A stretch of 64,000 nucleotides of DNA from Penium margaritaceum. Lineage: Eukaryota > Streptophyta > Zygnematophyceae > Desmidiales > Peniaceae. Positions 12,564 through 23,800 of this stretch are shown here, piece after piece. Position 1 is the stretch's first letter. Each line of letters begins with the position of its first letter. Where the stretch lies: contig SZWC01000028.1 in assembly GCA_023375785.1 (NCBI GenBank), positions 155,314 through 219,313 of the forward strand, written 5' to 3'. A model generated the notes under the pieces. That model did no database searches and was not told the origin of the DNA. It saw only the letters and a list, made by a program, of their open reading frames with translations. The position numbers and the translations under genes are program-made.

Positions 12564-13545
12564 ATTTCTTTGGTCAAAGGCAGTACATATGCCTACTTTT
12601 GTCGATCGTTGTATAGGGTAGCCACACCGTGCTACTACTGAATGAAGGTCGTTGTACTTGGTAGTTGAGAACCGACATTCCCATAGCATTGTTTCTTGCC
12701 TGACCGCTTGTGCCTCGTGTTATGGTTGGTCAACGTTGACCACCCATGTTTAAATTATGTGGTCATGATCAGTGACATATGCCTAGTTTGGTTGTTTGGT
12801 GTGCATAATAGCCACACCGTGCCACTACGTATTGAAGGTCTTTGTCCTTTCTAGTGAATACGTAGGCTTCCCAAACCATTTTCACTCCCCCTGACCATTT
12901 GTGACTCGTGTTATGAGTTGTCAATGATGACCACACATAGTGGACTTATTCGGTCATAGTTAGTGACGTATGCATCCTTTAGTTGGTCACTGTGCACGCT
13001 AGCCATACCGTGCCGCTGCTTGTTGAAGGTCTTTGTACTTGCTAGTTGATAACTAGTGTTCCCAATCCATTGCTTTCCCCTTTGACCATTTGTGACTCGT
13101 GTTATGCGCTTTCAACGTTGACCACATGAGGTAAAACTTGTTCGTCATGGTCAATGACATATGCATACTTTGTGTGGTCACCGTGCATTGAATCCACATT
13201 GTGCCAGTACATATCGAACGTATTTGTACTTGCTAGTAGACAAGTAGTATTCACAAACCATTACCTTCCACCGTGGCCAGTTGTCAAAGTTTACCACTCT
13301 TAGTGACATTATTTGGTCATGGTCAGTGACACATGCCTACTTTGGTTGATCATCATGCATGGTTTGCACACCGTGCCACAACGTATTGAAGCCCCTTGTG
13401 CTTGCTATGTGATACGTGGTGTTCCCAAACCATTGTTTCCCCCTCTGACCATTTGTGACTTGTATTATGAGTTGTCAACGTGGACCACACACAGCGGATT
13501 TCTTTGGTCAAAGGCAGTAAATATGCCTACTTTGGTCAGTCATTG

Positions 13546-14245
13546 TGTTGGCCTGAGGGTGAGTGTGCACCTTGGAGGGTCCCTAGCACTGGCTGGCTCA
13601 CACCATAAACTGTTTTTGGAGAGACTGAAACTATGGAGGCAACTGGTTCCAAGGATGGAAAAAATCTGGTCAGAGAGCGAGGCAATCGTTTTGGCCTCAA
13701 TTGGATGGGAATCAATGCTTGATCGATGCTCACAAGCAGTGGCATTTTATAGCCACTGATCTAAGCTTTCCAGAACACCAAAGCATGCCCGATTTGAAGC
13801 TTCCTAGCAGATTCTATGGCTTCTAGAGTGGCCCTTGGTGGGCTGTCCTTTTCCCACCTAGGAAGACATCCCTTCCCTGCTCTAGAAGCTTCTGCCCCTT
13901 CCTAGATTCCTCAGCTTGCTTATAGTAGGAGAGAAGGTGTCCAAAAGACTAAGACACCTTTAGATGCCTTGCAGGACAAGTCACCCCTTCTAGAAGGTGT
14001 GCCACCTTCCTGGACCCTCACCTGGCCTTCTAGAAACTTAAAGAGGAACTCTAGAGGTTCAGCTAGCTTCCTGGCATCTATTTTCCTCCTCCCTTGAGGC
14101 AGGGCAGAATTTCATCTTGTGGGACTTGAACCCGGGACCCTGCCTCTAGAGGTGGACACCATAAACCACTTAGTCACTAAGGCATGTCTTCTTGGTGTTC
14201 CTTTTTGGAGTTACTCCTGCCATGGTGAGGAGCGTCACTCCAACA
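13546..14245 (-). repeat. 3' LTR of the copia element
   Basis: This is a 700-bp long terminal repeat, TGTTGG...CCAACA, matching the right LTR along its length with many scattered substitutions. On the element's own strand the first quarter holds the tRNA-like module described separately. Several copies of the palindrome-like TTCTAGAAG/CTTCTAGA word occur in the middle part (about 13820-14035). The outer edge abuts the target duplication CATTG, and the inner edge abuts the purine tract. Confidence 0.95.
14110..14187 (-). promoter_or_regulatory. tRNA-like (pol III A/B box) module in 3' LTR
   Basis: On the - strand this segment has an A-box-like TGACTAAGTGGTT (complement of 14164-14176) followed by a B-box-like GGGTTCAAGTCCC (complement of 14121-14133). 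The spacing is that of a tRNA gene with a fairly long middle. The B box fits the consensus GGTTCRANTCC. The same module is present in the other LTR, so it was part of the LTR before insertion. It lies near the 5' end of the LTR on the element strand, in the expected U3 region. It may be a captured tRNA or SINE head. Whether it drives transcription is unknown. Confidence 0.65.
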
Positions 14246-14257
14246 ATCTCCCCCTAG
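14246..14257 (-). other. Polypurine tract of the copia element
   Basis: Directly inside the 3' LTR, the element strand reads CTAGGGGGAGAT followed by TGTTGG. A purine-rich stretch at this place is the usual primer for plus-strand DNA synthesis in LTR elements. Confidence 0.85.
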
Positions 14258-14351
14258 CGCATCACCCATGGCAGTTGTTCATGCTCAACCTGTAACTGAA
14301 GAGCCTTTTTCCTCATGGGAGGCGAGCCCATACTTTATTGCTCCCTCCCAC

Positions 14352-15932
14352 TCAGCCCCATCCTTCTTGTGCAGTGCCTCCTTGCGGCTCCTCTTGCGCG
14401 AACCCAGTCCAAATGCCCCCGTCAGCATCATATCTTTTTGTCCTTCTTCGCACACGGCTGCTCGTGCAGGGCTCTTGAGGCGGTTGTTGCTGTTGCTGTC
14501 CCCTTTTGGCGCGATCCTCGCCAAGCGCCTGCTCCCCCTCTTTTGGAGACATTGGAGACATCGGTCGACTCCCCGCCTCCATGTTCATCTCCGGTGCTTC
14601 GGATTCCTCATCCGAACTGGCCGGAACAAATTGTGCCATTCGCCCATTCCTCGGGCTATCATCGCCGGCTGGTGCTACTGCGAGGACGTCACCCTCATTC
14701 ACGTCCTCCAGCGTCTCCCCCTCAAGGAGTGGCATCCACTCCCCCCTCTTGGAGAGACCTGCCTCCTTGTCTGTCAAACGGCTTTTCTCGTCGAATGTGA
14801 CGTCGCGACTCTGCACAATCTGCTGCCTCCTTGGGTCAAAGAGCCGATACGCCTTGCTTCTGCTCTCATATTCAAGGAAAATACACCGACGGGTACGCGG
14901 GTCCAGCTTGCTCCGTCCCTCACGTGCCTGCACCATTGCATGTGCAACACAAGCAAACGTGCGGAGGTGACCCACCGCTGGCTTCCTCCCGCTCCACACT
15001 TCTTGTGGCGTCTTCCACGCATTGCTCTCCTTGTCCTTCAGCGGCTTGGTCGGCATGAGATTCATAATGTACGCTGCTGTCCTTGCCGCCTCCGCCCAAT
15101 ACCGTTGTGTAAGGACAGCGTCCCTCAACATGGATCGTATCATGTTAAGGATAGTGCGATTCGCTCTCTCTGCGACGCCATTCTGTTGTGTGGAGTGTGG
15201 AGTTGTTTTCTGCCACTCAATTCCCTTGCTCTTCATCCACCCAAGGCACCCCACATATTCACCGCCGTTGTCACTCCGGAAAGCCTTCACCTTCAACCCT
15301 GTTTGCCGCTCCACATCAGCCACAAACTCTTGCATGCACGCAAGGACCTCACTCTTCCGCTTCATTGGGTAGAGGTAGAGTTACTGGCTGTGGTCATCGA
15401 TGAAGGTGAGGAAGCAGCAAGCGCCGATGGAGCTCTCAAGCGGTCCACACACATCTGTATGTACCATGACTAGTTTTGCCGATGCACGCGTCCCCTTGGC
15501 AACAAACGGCTGCCGAGTTGATTTGCCAATGATGCATGGCTCACACATGGTCTCCTTGGTTCCATCAAGGCCGCTGATTTGGAGACCCCGCACCACTTCC
15601 CTCTTAGCCATCTCCTTCACTGTTGATGGAGAAATGTGGCAGAGTCGGCGGTGCCATAGGTCCAGGTCTCCTCCATCCTTCGTTGCAAGGTTGGCGGCGT
15701 TGGACCCAACCGGGCTGCTGAGGATCTTTGCGCGTAGCAGGTACGAGTCGTCCTCCCTCTTGGCACGCACAATCACCTCACCTTTGCCCTCTTTGCCGAT
15801 GACGGCCTCCTTCTTTGTGAAGAGCACCTCAAGTCCCTTGTTGGTAAGGCGGCTGACGGAGAGCAGATTTGCCCCAAATTTAGGCATATTCAGCACATCG
15901 TAGATTGTGCTCGTGACAGGTTTTCCATCCAC
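14352..15932 (-). pseudogene. Copia protease-end/integrase remnant
   Basis: On the - strand this region encodes recognisable copia pol parts. Nearest the 5' end of the element is the stretch following the protease. Then comes the pre-integrase zinc region (LWHRRLCH with a later CEPCIIGK, near 15530-15720). Next is the integrase core, with HTDVCGPL near 15460, FRSDNGGEY near 15270 and NGVAERANRT near 15170. It continues into the conserved C-terminal segment with RRCIFLEY and then a low-complexity tail rich in Gln and Pro. These motifs are characteristic of Ty1/copia integrases, which join element cDNA to the chromosome. The region is broken and is treated as a fossil. Confidence 0.88.
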
Positions 15933-16019
15933 AATTGACTCAATCCGGAGTCGATGACGGCAACTCCCGGATCCTTCAAGTTGGTGGAGTTGTACGCCAT
16001 AAGGACGTGCTCATCTTTC

Positions 16020-16804
16020 TTCCCGCCCCGCTACGACCGATCTGTTTTCTTCTTAGCACAGTTGCGCGCGTAGTGGCCCTCCTTGCCGCAGTTGAAGCAC
16101 TCCCCCTTCTTGTCACCCTTCTTAGTGCCCTGTTTGGTACCCTTCCACTTGTCGCCTCGGCCTCCACTTTGAGGATGAACCGTGTAAGCTGAACTTGATG
16201 CCGCTGCACTCTCTCGACCGCCACATCGCATCCACTCATTGCGTACGTACTCAGCAACTTTGGGGTACTTCAGCTCGTCGGAATGCCAGCCACCAAGGAC
16301 TGTGATCATGGGACTCCAACTGTCAGGCAAGGCCAGGTGGAGGATCATGGCTTGCAACTGAGAGTCGACCTCCCAACCTGTGGCCACGCACTCCGCTGCG
16401 AGGGACTCAATCTGCTGCATGATCTCCATGATGTTGTCGCCTTCGTTGGCTCAGAGGGTGACGAGCCATTTGAAGATGAAGAGCTGGTTGGCAAGATTGC
16501 TTGAGTGGTAGATGGAGCAGAGTTTTGACCATGCGTCCGCGGGCAGGGTGCATCCTTGGATGTGCCCAAGTTGTGGTGGGCATAACGCGGACACAAGGAG
16601 TGCCAACGCCTTTTTGTTGCGCTTCTTGTATGCTTCCTTCATCTCAACCGTTTCAGTCTCTGGCGGAGCAGTCTCATCACCTGTTACAAGCTAAAGTAGT
16701 CCCTTGGCGTCAAGAAAGACCTCAAATTGCCACCTCCACAAGGCGAATCCTGTCCCATCAAACTTAAGGACAGCACGGCAGCTCTCTTGCTCACTGGTTG
16801 CCAT
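16020..16804 (-). pseudogene. Copia gag remnant with CCHC zinc knuckle
   Basis: On the - strand, the end nearest the primer site begins with a methionine codon and a copia-type gag start (KFDGTGFALW-like). The middle resembles the plant retrotransposon gag family (UBN2 type). Its 3' part holds a basic linker and the zinc knuckle CFNCGKEGHYARNC at about 16058-16099, which in this family binds the element RNA inside the particle. The region is broken and is treated as a fossil. Confidence 0.88.
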
Positions 16805-16855
16805 GTCTTACTGTTGGGAGCGTGAAATCAAGCTGGCTTTAAACACCTTAGAGGC

Positions 16856-16870
16856 GTGGGCCCATAACCC
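16856..16870 (-). other. Primer-binding site, half-tRNA iMet type
   Basis: Two bases inside the 5' LTR, the element strand reads GGGTTATGGGCCCAC. Its complement, GTGGGCCCATAACCC, matches the anticodon stem and loop of plant initiator tRNA-Met as I remember that sequence, not the tRNA 3' end (which would give TGGTATCAGAGC). Priming by an internally cleaved initiator tRNA is the mechanism established for Drosophila copia. Confidence 0.75.
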
Positions 16871-17435
16871 TTTGTTGGCCAGAAGGTGAGTGTGCACCCT
16901 GGAGGGTCCCTAGCAGTGGCTGGTTCACTCCACCAACTGTTTTTGGAGAGACTGAAACAACGGAGGCAACTGGTTCCAAGGATGGCACAAATCCGGTCAG
17001 GGAGTGAGGCAATAGTTTTGGCCTCAATTGGATGGGTATCAACGCTTCATCAATGCTCACAAGCAGTGGCATTTTATAGCCACTAATCTAATCTTTCCAG
17101 AACACCAAAGCATGCCAGAATTGAAGCTTCCTAGCATATTCTATGGCTTCTAGAGTGGCCTTGTGTAGGCTGTCCTTTTCCCATCTAGGAAGACATCCCT
17201 TCCCTCCTCTAGAAGCTTCTGCCCCTTCCTAGATTTCTCAGCTTGCTTTTAGTAGGACGGAAGGTGTCCAAAAGACCAAGACACATTCAGATGCCTTGCA
17301 GGACAAGTCACCCCTTCTAGAAGTGTGCCACCTTCCTGGACCCTCACCTGACCTTCTAGAAACTTAAAGAGGAACTCTAGAGGTTGAGCTAGCTTCCTGG
17401 CATCTATTTTCCACCTCCCTTGAGGCAGGGCAGAA

Positions 17436-17513
17436 TTTCATCTTGTGGGACTTGAACCCGGGCCCCTGCCTCTAGAGGTGGACACCATTAACCACTAAGC
17501 CACTAAGGCATGT
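17436..17513 (-). promoter_or_regulatory. tRNA-like module in 5' LTR (before gap)
   Basis: This is the same module as in the other LTR. The A-box-like TGGCTTAGTGGTT (complement of 17490-17502) matches the eukaryotic A-box consensus better than the 3' LTR copy. The B box GGGTTCAAGTCCC (complement of 17447-17459) is identical. Around it are the stems GGGCCCGGG and CCTCTAGAGG. Confidence 0.65.
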
Positions 17514-17551
17514 CTCTTTGGTGTTCCTTTTTGGAATCACTCCAGCCATGG

Positions 17552-17650
17552 NNNNNNNNNNNNNNNNNNNNNNNNNNNNNNNNNNNNNNNNNNNNNNNNN
17601 NNNNNNNNNNNNNNNNNNNNNNNNNNNNNNNNNNNNNNNNNNNNNNNNNN
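17552..17650. other. Assembly gap (99 N) in the right LTR
   Basis: A run of 99 N has near-identical 281-bp sequence on both sides (17271-17551 and 17651-17931, about five differences). This is the pattern left when two contig ends that overlap are placed side by side without merging, or when two haplotypes or LTR copies meet at a gap. The true amount of missing sequence is unknown and may be zero. Confidence 0.9.
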
Positions 17651-17813
17651 AGACCAAGACACATTCAGATGCCTTGCAGGACAAGTCACCCCTTCTAGAA
17701 GTGTGCCACCTTCCTGGACCCTCACCTGACCTTCTAGAAACTTAAAGAGGAACTCTAGAGGTTGAGCTAGCTTCCTGGCATCTATTTTCCACCTCCCTTG
17801 AGGCAGGGCAGAA

Positions 17814-17891
17814 TTTCATCTTATGGGACTTGAACCCGGGCCCCTGCCTCTAGAGGTGGATACCATTAACCACTAAGCCACTAAGGCATGT
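17814..17891 (-). promoter_or_regulatory. tRNA-like module, copy after the gap
   Basis: The A box is the complement of 17868-17880 and the B box the complement of 17825-17837. It is nearly identical to the copy at 17436-17513 and is probably the same locus represented twice because of the unresolved gap. Confidence 0.55.
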
Positions 17892-20800
17892 CTTTTTGGT
17901 GTTCCTTTTTGGAGTCACTCCTGCCATGGTGAGGAGCATCACTCCAACACATTGTGCATGGTAGCCACAGCGCGCTACTACTGACTGAAGGTCATTATAC
18001 TTGGTAGTTGAGAACCGATATTCTCATAGCATTGTTTCCTCTCCTGACCGTTTGTGACTCGTGTTGTGGCTGGTCAACGTTGACCAACCATATTGAAATT
18101 ATGTGGTCATGACCAGTAACATATGCCTAGTTTGATTGTTTGGTGTGCATATCAGCCACACCGTGCAACTACGTATTGAAGTTCTTTGTCCTTTCTAGCC
18201 AATACATAGGTTTCCCAGTCCATTGTTTTTTCCTCTGACCATTTGTGACTCGTGTTATGCGTTTTCAACGTTGACCACATGAAGTGAAGTTTGTTCGTCA
18301 TGCTTAGTAACATATGCATACTTTGGTTGGTCACTGTGCATTTAAGCCACATTGTGCCACTACCTATTGAAGGTGTTTATACTTGCTAGTAGATAACTAG
18401 TACTCACAAAGCATTGCCTTCCACCCTGACCATTTGTGACTCATGTTGTGAGTTGTCAAAATTTACCACACTTAGTATCATTGCTTGGTCATGGTCAGTG
18501 ACATATGCCTAGTTTGGTTGGTCATCGTGCATGGACTCCACGCCGTGCCACAACGTATTGAAGCCCCTTGTGCTTGCTATGTGATACTTGGCGTTCCCAA
18601 ACCATTGTTTCCCCCTCTGACCATTTGTGACTCATATCATGAGTTGTCAACGTTGACCACACACAGGGGATTTCTTTGGTCAAAGGCAGTACATATGCCT
18701 AGTTTGGTCGGTCATTGTATATGTAGCCACACCGTGCTACTACTGAATGAAGGTCGTTGTACTTGGTAGTTGAGAACCGATACTCCCATAGCATTGTTTC
18801 CCGTCCTGACCGTTTGTGACTCGTGTTATGGTTGGTCGACGTTAACCACCCATATTGAAGTTATGTGGTCATGATCAGTGACATATGCCTAGTTTGGTTG
18901 TTTGGTGTGCATATTAGCCACACTGTGCCACTACGTATTGAAGTTCTTTGTCCTTTCTAGTCAATACGCAGGCTTCTCAAACCATTATCTCTCCCCCGGA
19001 CCATTTGTGGCTTGTGTTATGAGTTGTCAATGTTGACCACACATAGTGGACTTATTCGGTCGTAGCTAGTGACGTATGCATCCTTTAGCTAGTCACTGTG
19101 CACGCTAGCCATACCATGCCACTGCTTGTTGAAGGTCTTTGTACTTGCTAGTTGGTAACTAGTGTTCCCTACCCATTGCTTTCCCCTCTGACCATCTGTG
19201 ACTCGTGTCACGCGCTTTCAACGTTGACTACATGAAGTGAAACATATTCGTCATGGTCAGTGACATATGCATACTTTAGGTGGTCACTGTGCGTTGAAGC
19301 CACATTGTGCCACTACATATCGAATGTATTTGTACTTGCTAGTTGATAAGTAGTATTCACAAACCATTACCTTCCAACCTGACCATTTGTGACTGGTGTT
19401 GTGAGTTGTCAACGTTTACCACGCTTCGTGACATTATTTGGTCATGGTCAGTACATATGCGTACTTTGGTTGGTCATCGTGCATGGTCCCCACACCGTGT
19501 CAAAACCTATCGAAGCCCCTTGTGCTTGCTATGTGATACGTGGTGTTCCCAAACCGTTGTTTCCCCCTCTGATCATTTGTGACGCGTATTATGAGTTGTC
19601 AACGTGGACCACACACAGCAGATTTCTTTGATCCAAGGCACTAAATATGCCTACTTTGGTCGATCATTGTGCATGGTAGCCACACCGCGCTACTACTTAC
19701 TGAATGTCATTGTACTTGATAGTTGAGAACCGATATTCTCATAGCATTGTTTCCTCTCCTGACCTTTTGTGACTCGTGTTATGGTTGGTCAATGTTGACC
19801 ACCCATATTGAAATTCTCTGGTCATGAACATGAACATATGCCTAGTTTGATTGATTGGTGTGCATATTGGCCACACCGTGCCACTAAGTATTGAAGTTAT
19901 TTGTCCTTTCTAGCCAATACATAGGCTTTGCAATCCATTGTTTTCCCCTCTCACCATTTGTGACTCGTGTTATGCGTTTTCAACGTTGACCACATGAAGT
20001 GAACTTTGTTCGTCATGGTTAGTGACATATGCATACTTTGGTTGGTCACTATGCATTGAGGCCACATTGTGCCACTACATATTGAATGTATTTGTACTTG
20101 CTAGTAGATAACTAGTATTCACAAACCATTGCCTTCCACCCTGACCATTTGTGAGTCGTGTTGTGAGTTGTCAACGTTTACCACACTTAGTGACATGACT
20201 TGGTCACGGCCAGTGACATATGCTTGCTTTGGTTGATCATCGTGCATGGTCTTCACAGTGTGCCACAACGTATTGAAGACCCTTGTGCTTGCTACGTGAT
20301 ACTTGGTGTTCCCAAACCATTTTCCCCTCTGACCATTTGTGACTCATATTATGAGTTGTCAACGTTGACCACACACAGCGGATTTCTTTGGTCAAAGGCA
20401 ATACATGTGCCTACTTTCGTTGGTCATTCTACATGGTAGCCACACCGTGCTACTACTGAATGAAGGTTGTTGTACTTGGTAGTTAAGAACCGATATTCCC
20501 ATAGCAGTGTTTCCTGTCCTGACCGTTTGTGACTTGTGTTATGGTTGGTCAACGTTAACCACCCATATTGAAATTATGTGGTCATGAGCAGTGACATATG
20601 CCTAGTTTGGTTGTTTGGTGTGCGTATTAGCCACACCATGCCACTACGTATTGAAGTTCTTTGTTCTTTCTAGTCAATACATAGGCTTCCCAAACCATTG
20701 TGTATCCCTCTGACCATTTGTGACTCGTGTTATGAGTTGTAAATGTTGACCACACATAGTGGACTTATTCGGTCATAGCCAGTGACGTATGCATCCCTTG

Positions 20801-23800
20801 GTTGGTCATTGTGCACGCTAGCCATACCGTGCCACTTCTTGTTGAAGGTCTTTGTACTTCCTAGTTGAAAACAAGTGTTCCCAATCCATTATTTTCCATT
20901 TTGAACATTTGTGACTCGTGTTATGTTCACTGACATATGCATACTTTGGTTGGTCACTTTGCATTAGAGCCACATTGTGCGACTACATATCGAAGGTATC
21001 TGTACTTGCTAGTAGATAACTAGTATTCAAAACCCATTACCTTCCACCGTGACCATTTGTGACTCGTGTTGTGAGTTGTCAAAGCTTACCACACTTAGTG
21101 ACATTATTTGGTCATGCTATGTGATATATGCCTACTTTGGTTGGTGATCGTGCATGGTCTTCACACTGTGCCACAACGTATTGAAGCTCCTTGTGCTTGC
21201 TATGTGATACGTGGTGTTGCTAAATCATTGTTTCCCCCTCCGACCATTTGTGACTTGTATTATGAGTTTTCAACATTGATTAAACACAACGGATTTCTTT
21301 CGTCATAGGCAGTACATATGCCTACTTTGGTCGGTCATTGTACATGGTAGCGACACCGTGCTACTACTGAATGAAGGTCGTTGTACCTGGTAGTTGAGAA
21401 CCAATATTCCCATAGCATTGTTTCCTGTCCTCACCGTTTGTGACTCGTGTTATGGTTGGTCAACCTTGACCACCCATATTGAAATCATGTGGTCATGATC
21501 AGTGACATATGCCTAGTTTGGTTGTTTGGTGTGCATATTAGCCACACCGTGCCACTATGTATTGAAGTTCCTTGACCTTTCTAGTCAATACATAGGCTTC
21601 TTAAACCATTTTCTCTCCCTTTGACCATTTGTGACTCATGTTATGAGTTGTCAATGTTGACCACACATAGTGGACTCATTCGGTCGTAGTCAGTGACGTT
21701 TGCATCCTTTGGTTGGTCACTGTGCACGCGAGCCATACTGTGCCATTACTTGTTGGAGGTATTTGTACTTCCTAGTTGATAACTAGTGTTTTAAACCCAA
21801 TTTTTTCCCCTCTGACCATTTGTGACTCGTGTTATGCGTTCTCAACGTTGACCACATGAAGTGAATTTTTTTCGTCATGATCAGTGACATATGCATGCTT
21901 TAGGTGGTCACTGTGCATTGAAGCCACATTGTGCCACTACATGTTGAAGGTATTTATACTTGCTAGTAGATAACTAATGTTCACAAACCATTACCTTCCA
22001 CCCTGGCCATTTGTGACTCGTGTTGTGAGTTGTCACAGTTTACCACACTTAATGACATTCTTTGGTCATGGTCAGTGACATATGCCTACTTTGGTTGGTC
22101 ATCGTGCATGGTCCCCACACCGTGCCACAACGTATTGAAGCCCCTTATGCTTGCTATGTGATACGTGGTGTTCCCAAACCATTGTTTCCCCCTCTGACCA
22201 TTTGTGACTCGTATTATGAGTTGTCAACCTGGACCACACATAGCGGATTGCTTTGGTCAAAGGCAGTAAATATGCCTACTTTGGTCGGTCATTGTGCATG
22301 GTAGCCACACCGCGCTACTACTGACTCAAGTTCATTGTACTTTGTAGTTGAGAACCGATATTCTCATAGCATTGTTTCCTCTCCTGACTGTTTGTGACTC
22401 GTGTTATGGTTGGTCAACGTTGACCACCCATATTGAAATTCTCTAGTCATGATCAGTGGTATATGCCTAGTTTGATTGTTTGGTGTGCATATTAGCCACA
22501 CCGTGCCACTACGTATTGCACTTCTTTGTCCTTTCTAGCCAATACAGAGGCTTCCCAATCCATTGTTTTCCCCTCCGACCATTTGTGACTCGTGTTATAC
22601 GTTTTCAACGTTGACCACGGGAAGTGAAATTTGTTCGTCAGGGTTAGTGACATATGCATACTTTGGTTGGTCACTGTGCATTGAAGCCACATTGTGCCAC
22701 TACATATTGAAGGTGTTTGTACTTGCTAGTAGATAACGAGTATTCACAAACCATTACCTTCCACCCTGACCATTTGTGACTCGTGTTGTGAGTTGTCAAA
22801 GTTTACCACACTTAGTGACATTATTTGGTCATGATCAGTGACATACGCCTACTTTGGTTCGTCATTGTGCATGGTCTCCACACCGTGCCACAACGTATTA
22901 AAGCCCCTTGTGCTTGCCATGTGGTACTTGGTGTTTCCAAACCATTGCTTCCACCTCTGACCATTTGTGACTCGTATTATGAGTTGTCAACGTTGACCAC
23001 ACACCGCGGATTTCTTTGGTCAAAGGCAGTACACATGCCTACTTTGGTCTGACATTGTGCATGGTAGCCACACCGTGCTACTACTGAATGAAGGTTGTTG
23101 TACTTGGTAGTTGAGAACCGATATTCCCACAGCATTGTTTCCTGTCCTAACCGTTTGTGACTCGTGTCATGGTTGGTCAACGTTGACCACCCATATTGAA
23201 ATCATGTGGTCATGAGCAGTGACATATGCCTAGTTTGGTTCTTTGGTGTGCATATTAGCCACAGCGTGCCACTATGTATTGAAGTTCTTTGTCCTTTCTA
23301 GTCAATACATAGGCTTCCCAAACCATTGTATATCCCTCTCGCCATTTGTGACTCGTGTTATGAGTTGTAAATGTTGACCACACATAGTAAACTTATTCGG
23401 TCGTAGTCAGTGACGTATGCATCCTTTGGTTGGTCACTGTGCACGCTAGCCATACCGTGCCATTGCTTGTTGGAGGTCTTTGTACTTCCTAGTTGATAAC
23501 TAGTGTTCCCCACCCATTGTTTTCCCCTCTGACCATTTGTGACTTGTGTTATGTGTTTTCAACGTTGACCACATGAAGTGAAATTCGTTCGTCATGGTCA
23601 GTGACATATGCATACTTTGGGTGGTCACTGTGCATTGAAGCCACATTGTGCCACTACATATTGACGGTATTTGTACTTGCTGGTAGATAACTAGTATTCA
23701 CAACCCATTACCTTCCACCCTGACCATTTGTGACTCGTGTGGTGAGTTGTCAAAGTTTACCACACTTACTGACATTATTCGGTCATGGTCACAGACATAT

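Larger units (their letters stand above)
1..13545 (+). repeat. 191-bp satellite array, block 1
   Basis: This is a tandem array of about 191-bp monomers, interrupted only by the MITE at 1081-1498. Each monomer starts with a near-invariant CCATTTGTGACTCGT-like stretch and has GTCAGTGACATATGC near its middle. Five monomer types recur in the order A-B-C-D-E. A has CTTAGTGACATTATTTGG and AAGCCCCTTGTGCTTG. B has CACACACAGCGGATTTCTTT. C has CACCCATATTGAAATT and TTAGCCACACCGTGCC. D has ATAGTGGACTTATTCGG and TGACGTATGCATCC. E has CACATGAAGTGAAATT and CTAGTAGATAACTAG. A-type landmarks recur near 359, 1739, 2886, 3838, 4792, 5553, 6511, 7459, 8413, 9699, 10461, 11220, 12365 and 13313, so spacings are mostly about 954 or 763 bp. 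Short reading frames of 60-100 codons are by-products of the conserved repeat. No gene is seen. The left end of the window is inside the array, so the true array edge is not visible. Confidence 0.97.
13546..17949 (-). mobile_element. Broken Ty1/copia LTR retrotransposon
   Basis: This is an LTR element on the - strand, inserted in a B'-type monomer. Both LTRs begin TGTTGG and end CCAACA. The flanks show the 5-bp target duplication CATTG (13541-13545 and 17950-17954), and removing the element restores a normal monomer. Parts seen, in element order: 5' LTR (16873-17949, includes an assembly gap), primer site (16856-16870), gag-like region with a CCHC knuckle, a protease/pre-integrase zinc region, an integrase region with its C-terminal copia-type segment, polypurine tract (14246-14257) and 3' LTR (13546-14245). 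Gag before integrase with this integrase type places it in Ty1/copia. I do not recognise a reverse transcriptase-RNase H part. The coding regions are broken, with several breaks, so the copy is a fossil. A rough hand count gives about 8% difference between the LTRs. At a rice-like LTR rate that is an age of a few million years. The length is inflated by the gap region; without it the element would be about 4.0 kb. Confidence 0.93.
16873..17949 (-). repeat. 5' LTR of the copia element, with assembly gap
   Basis: This is the right-hand LTR. The stretch 16873-17551 matches the other LTR from its edge almost to the end. After 99 N the sequence restarts inside the LTR (17651) and runs to CCAACA at 17949. 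The segment 17651-17931 repeats 17271-17551 with only about five differences. The apparent length of 1,077 bp is therefore probably an artefact, and a single LTR here would be about 700 bp like its partner. Confidence 0.92.

Noticed and set aside
13536-13745. A similar short reading frame on the - strand of both LTRs (also 16848-17072)
   Set aside because: The two LTRs are copies of one sequence, so shared frames are expected. The frame runs out of the LTR edge and matches no known LTR-encoded protein.
14268-15473. A long + strand reading frame of about 400 codons
   Set aside because: It lies antisense to the recognisable copia integrase region, is Leu/Pro/Ser/His-rich as expected of a shadow frame, and shows no domain.
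17271-17931. Genuine tandem LTR structure (LTR-LTR) in the right end of the copia element
   Set aside because: The repeat is interrupted exactly by a run of N and the two pieces nearly match. An assembly overlap is the simpler reading, although not proven.
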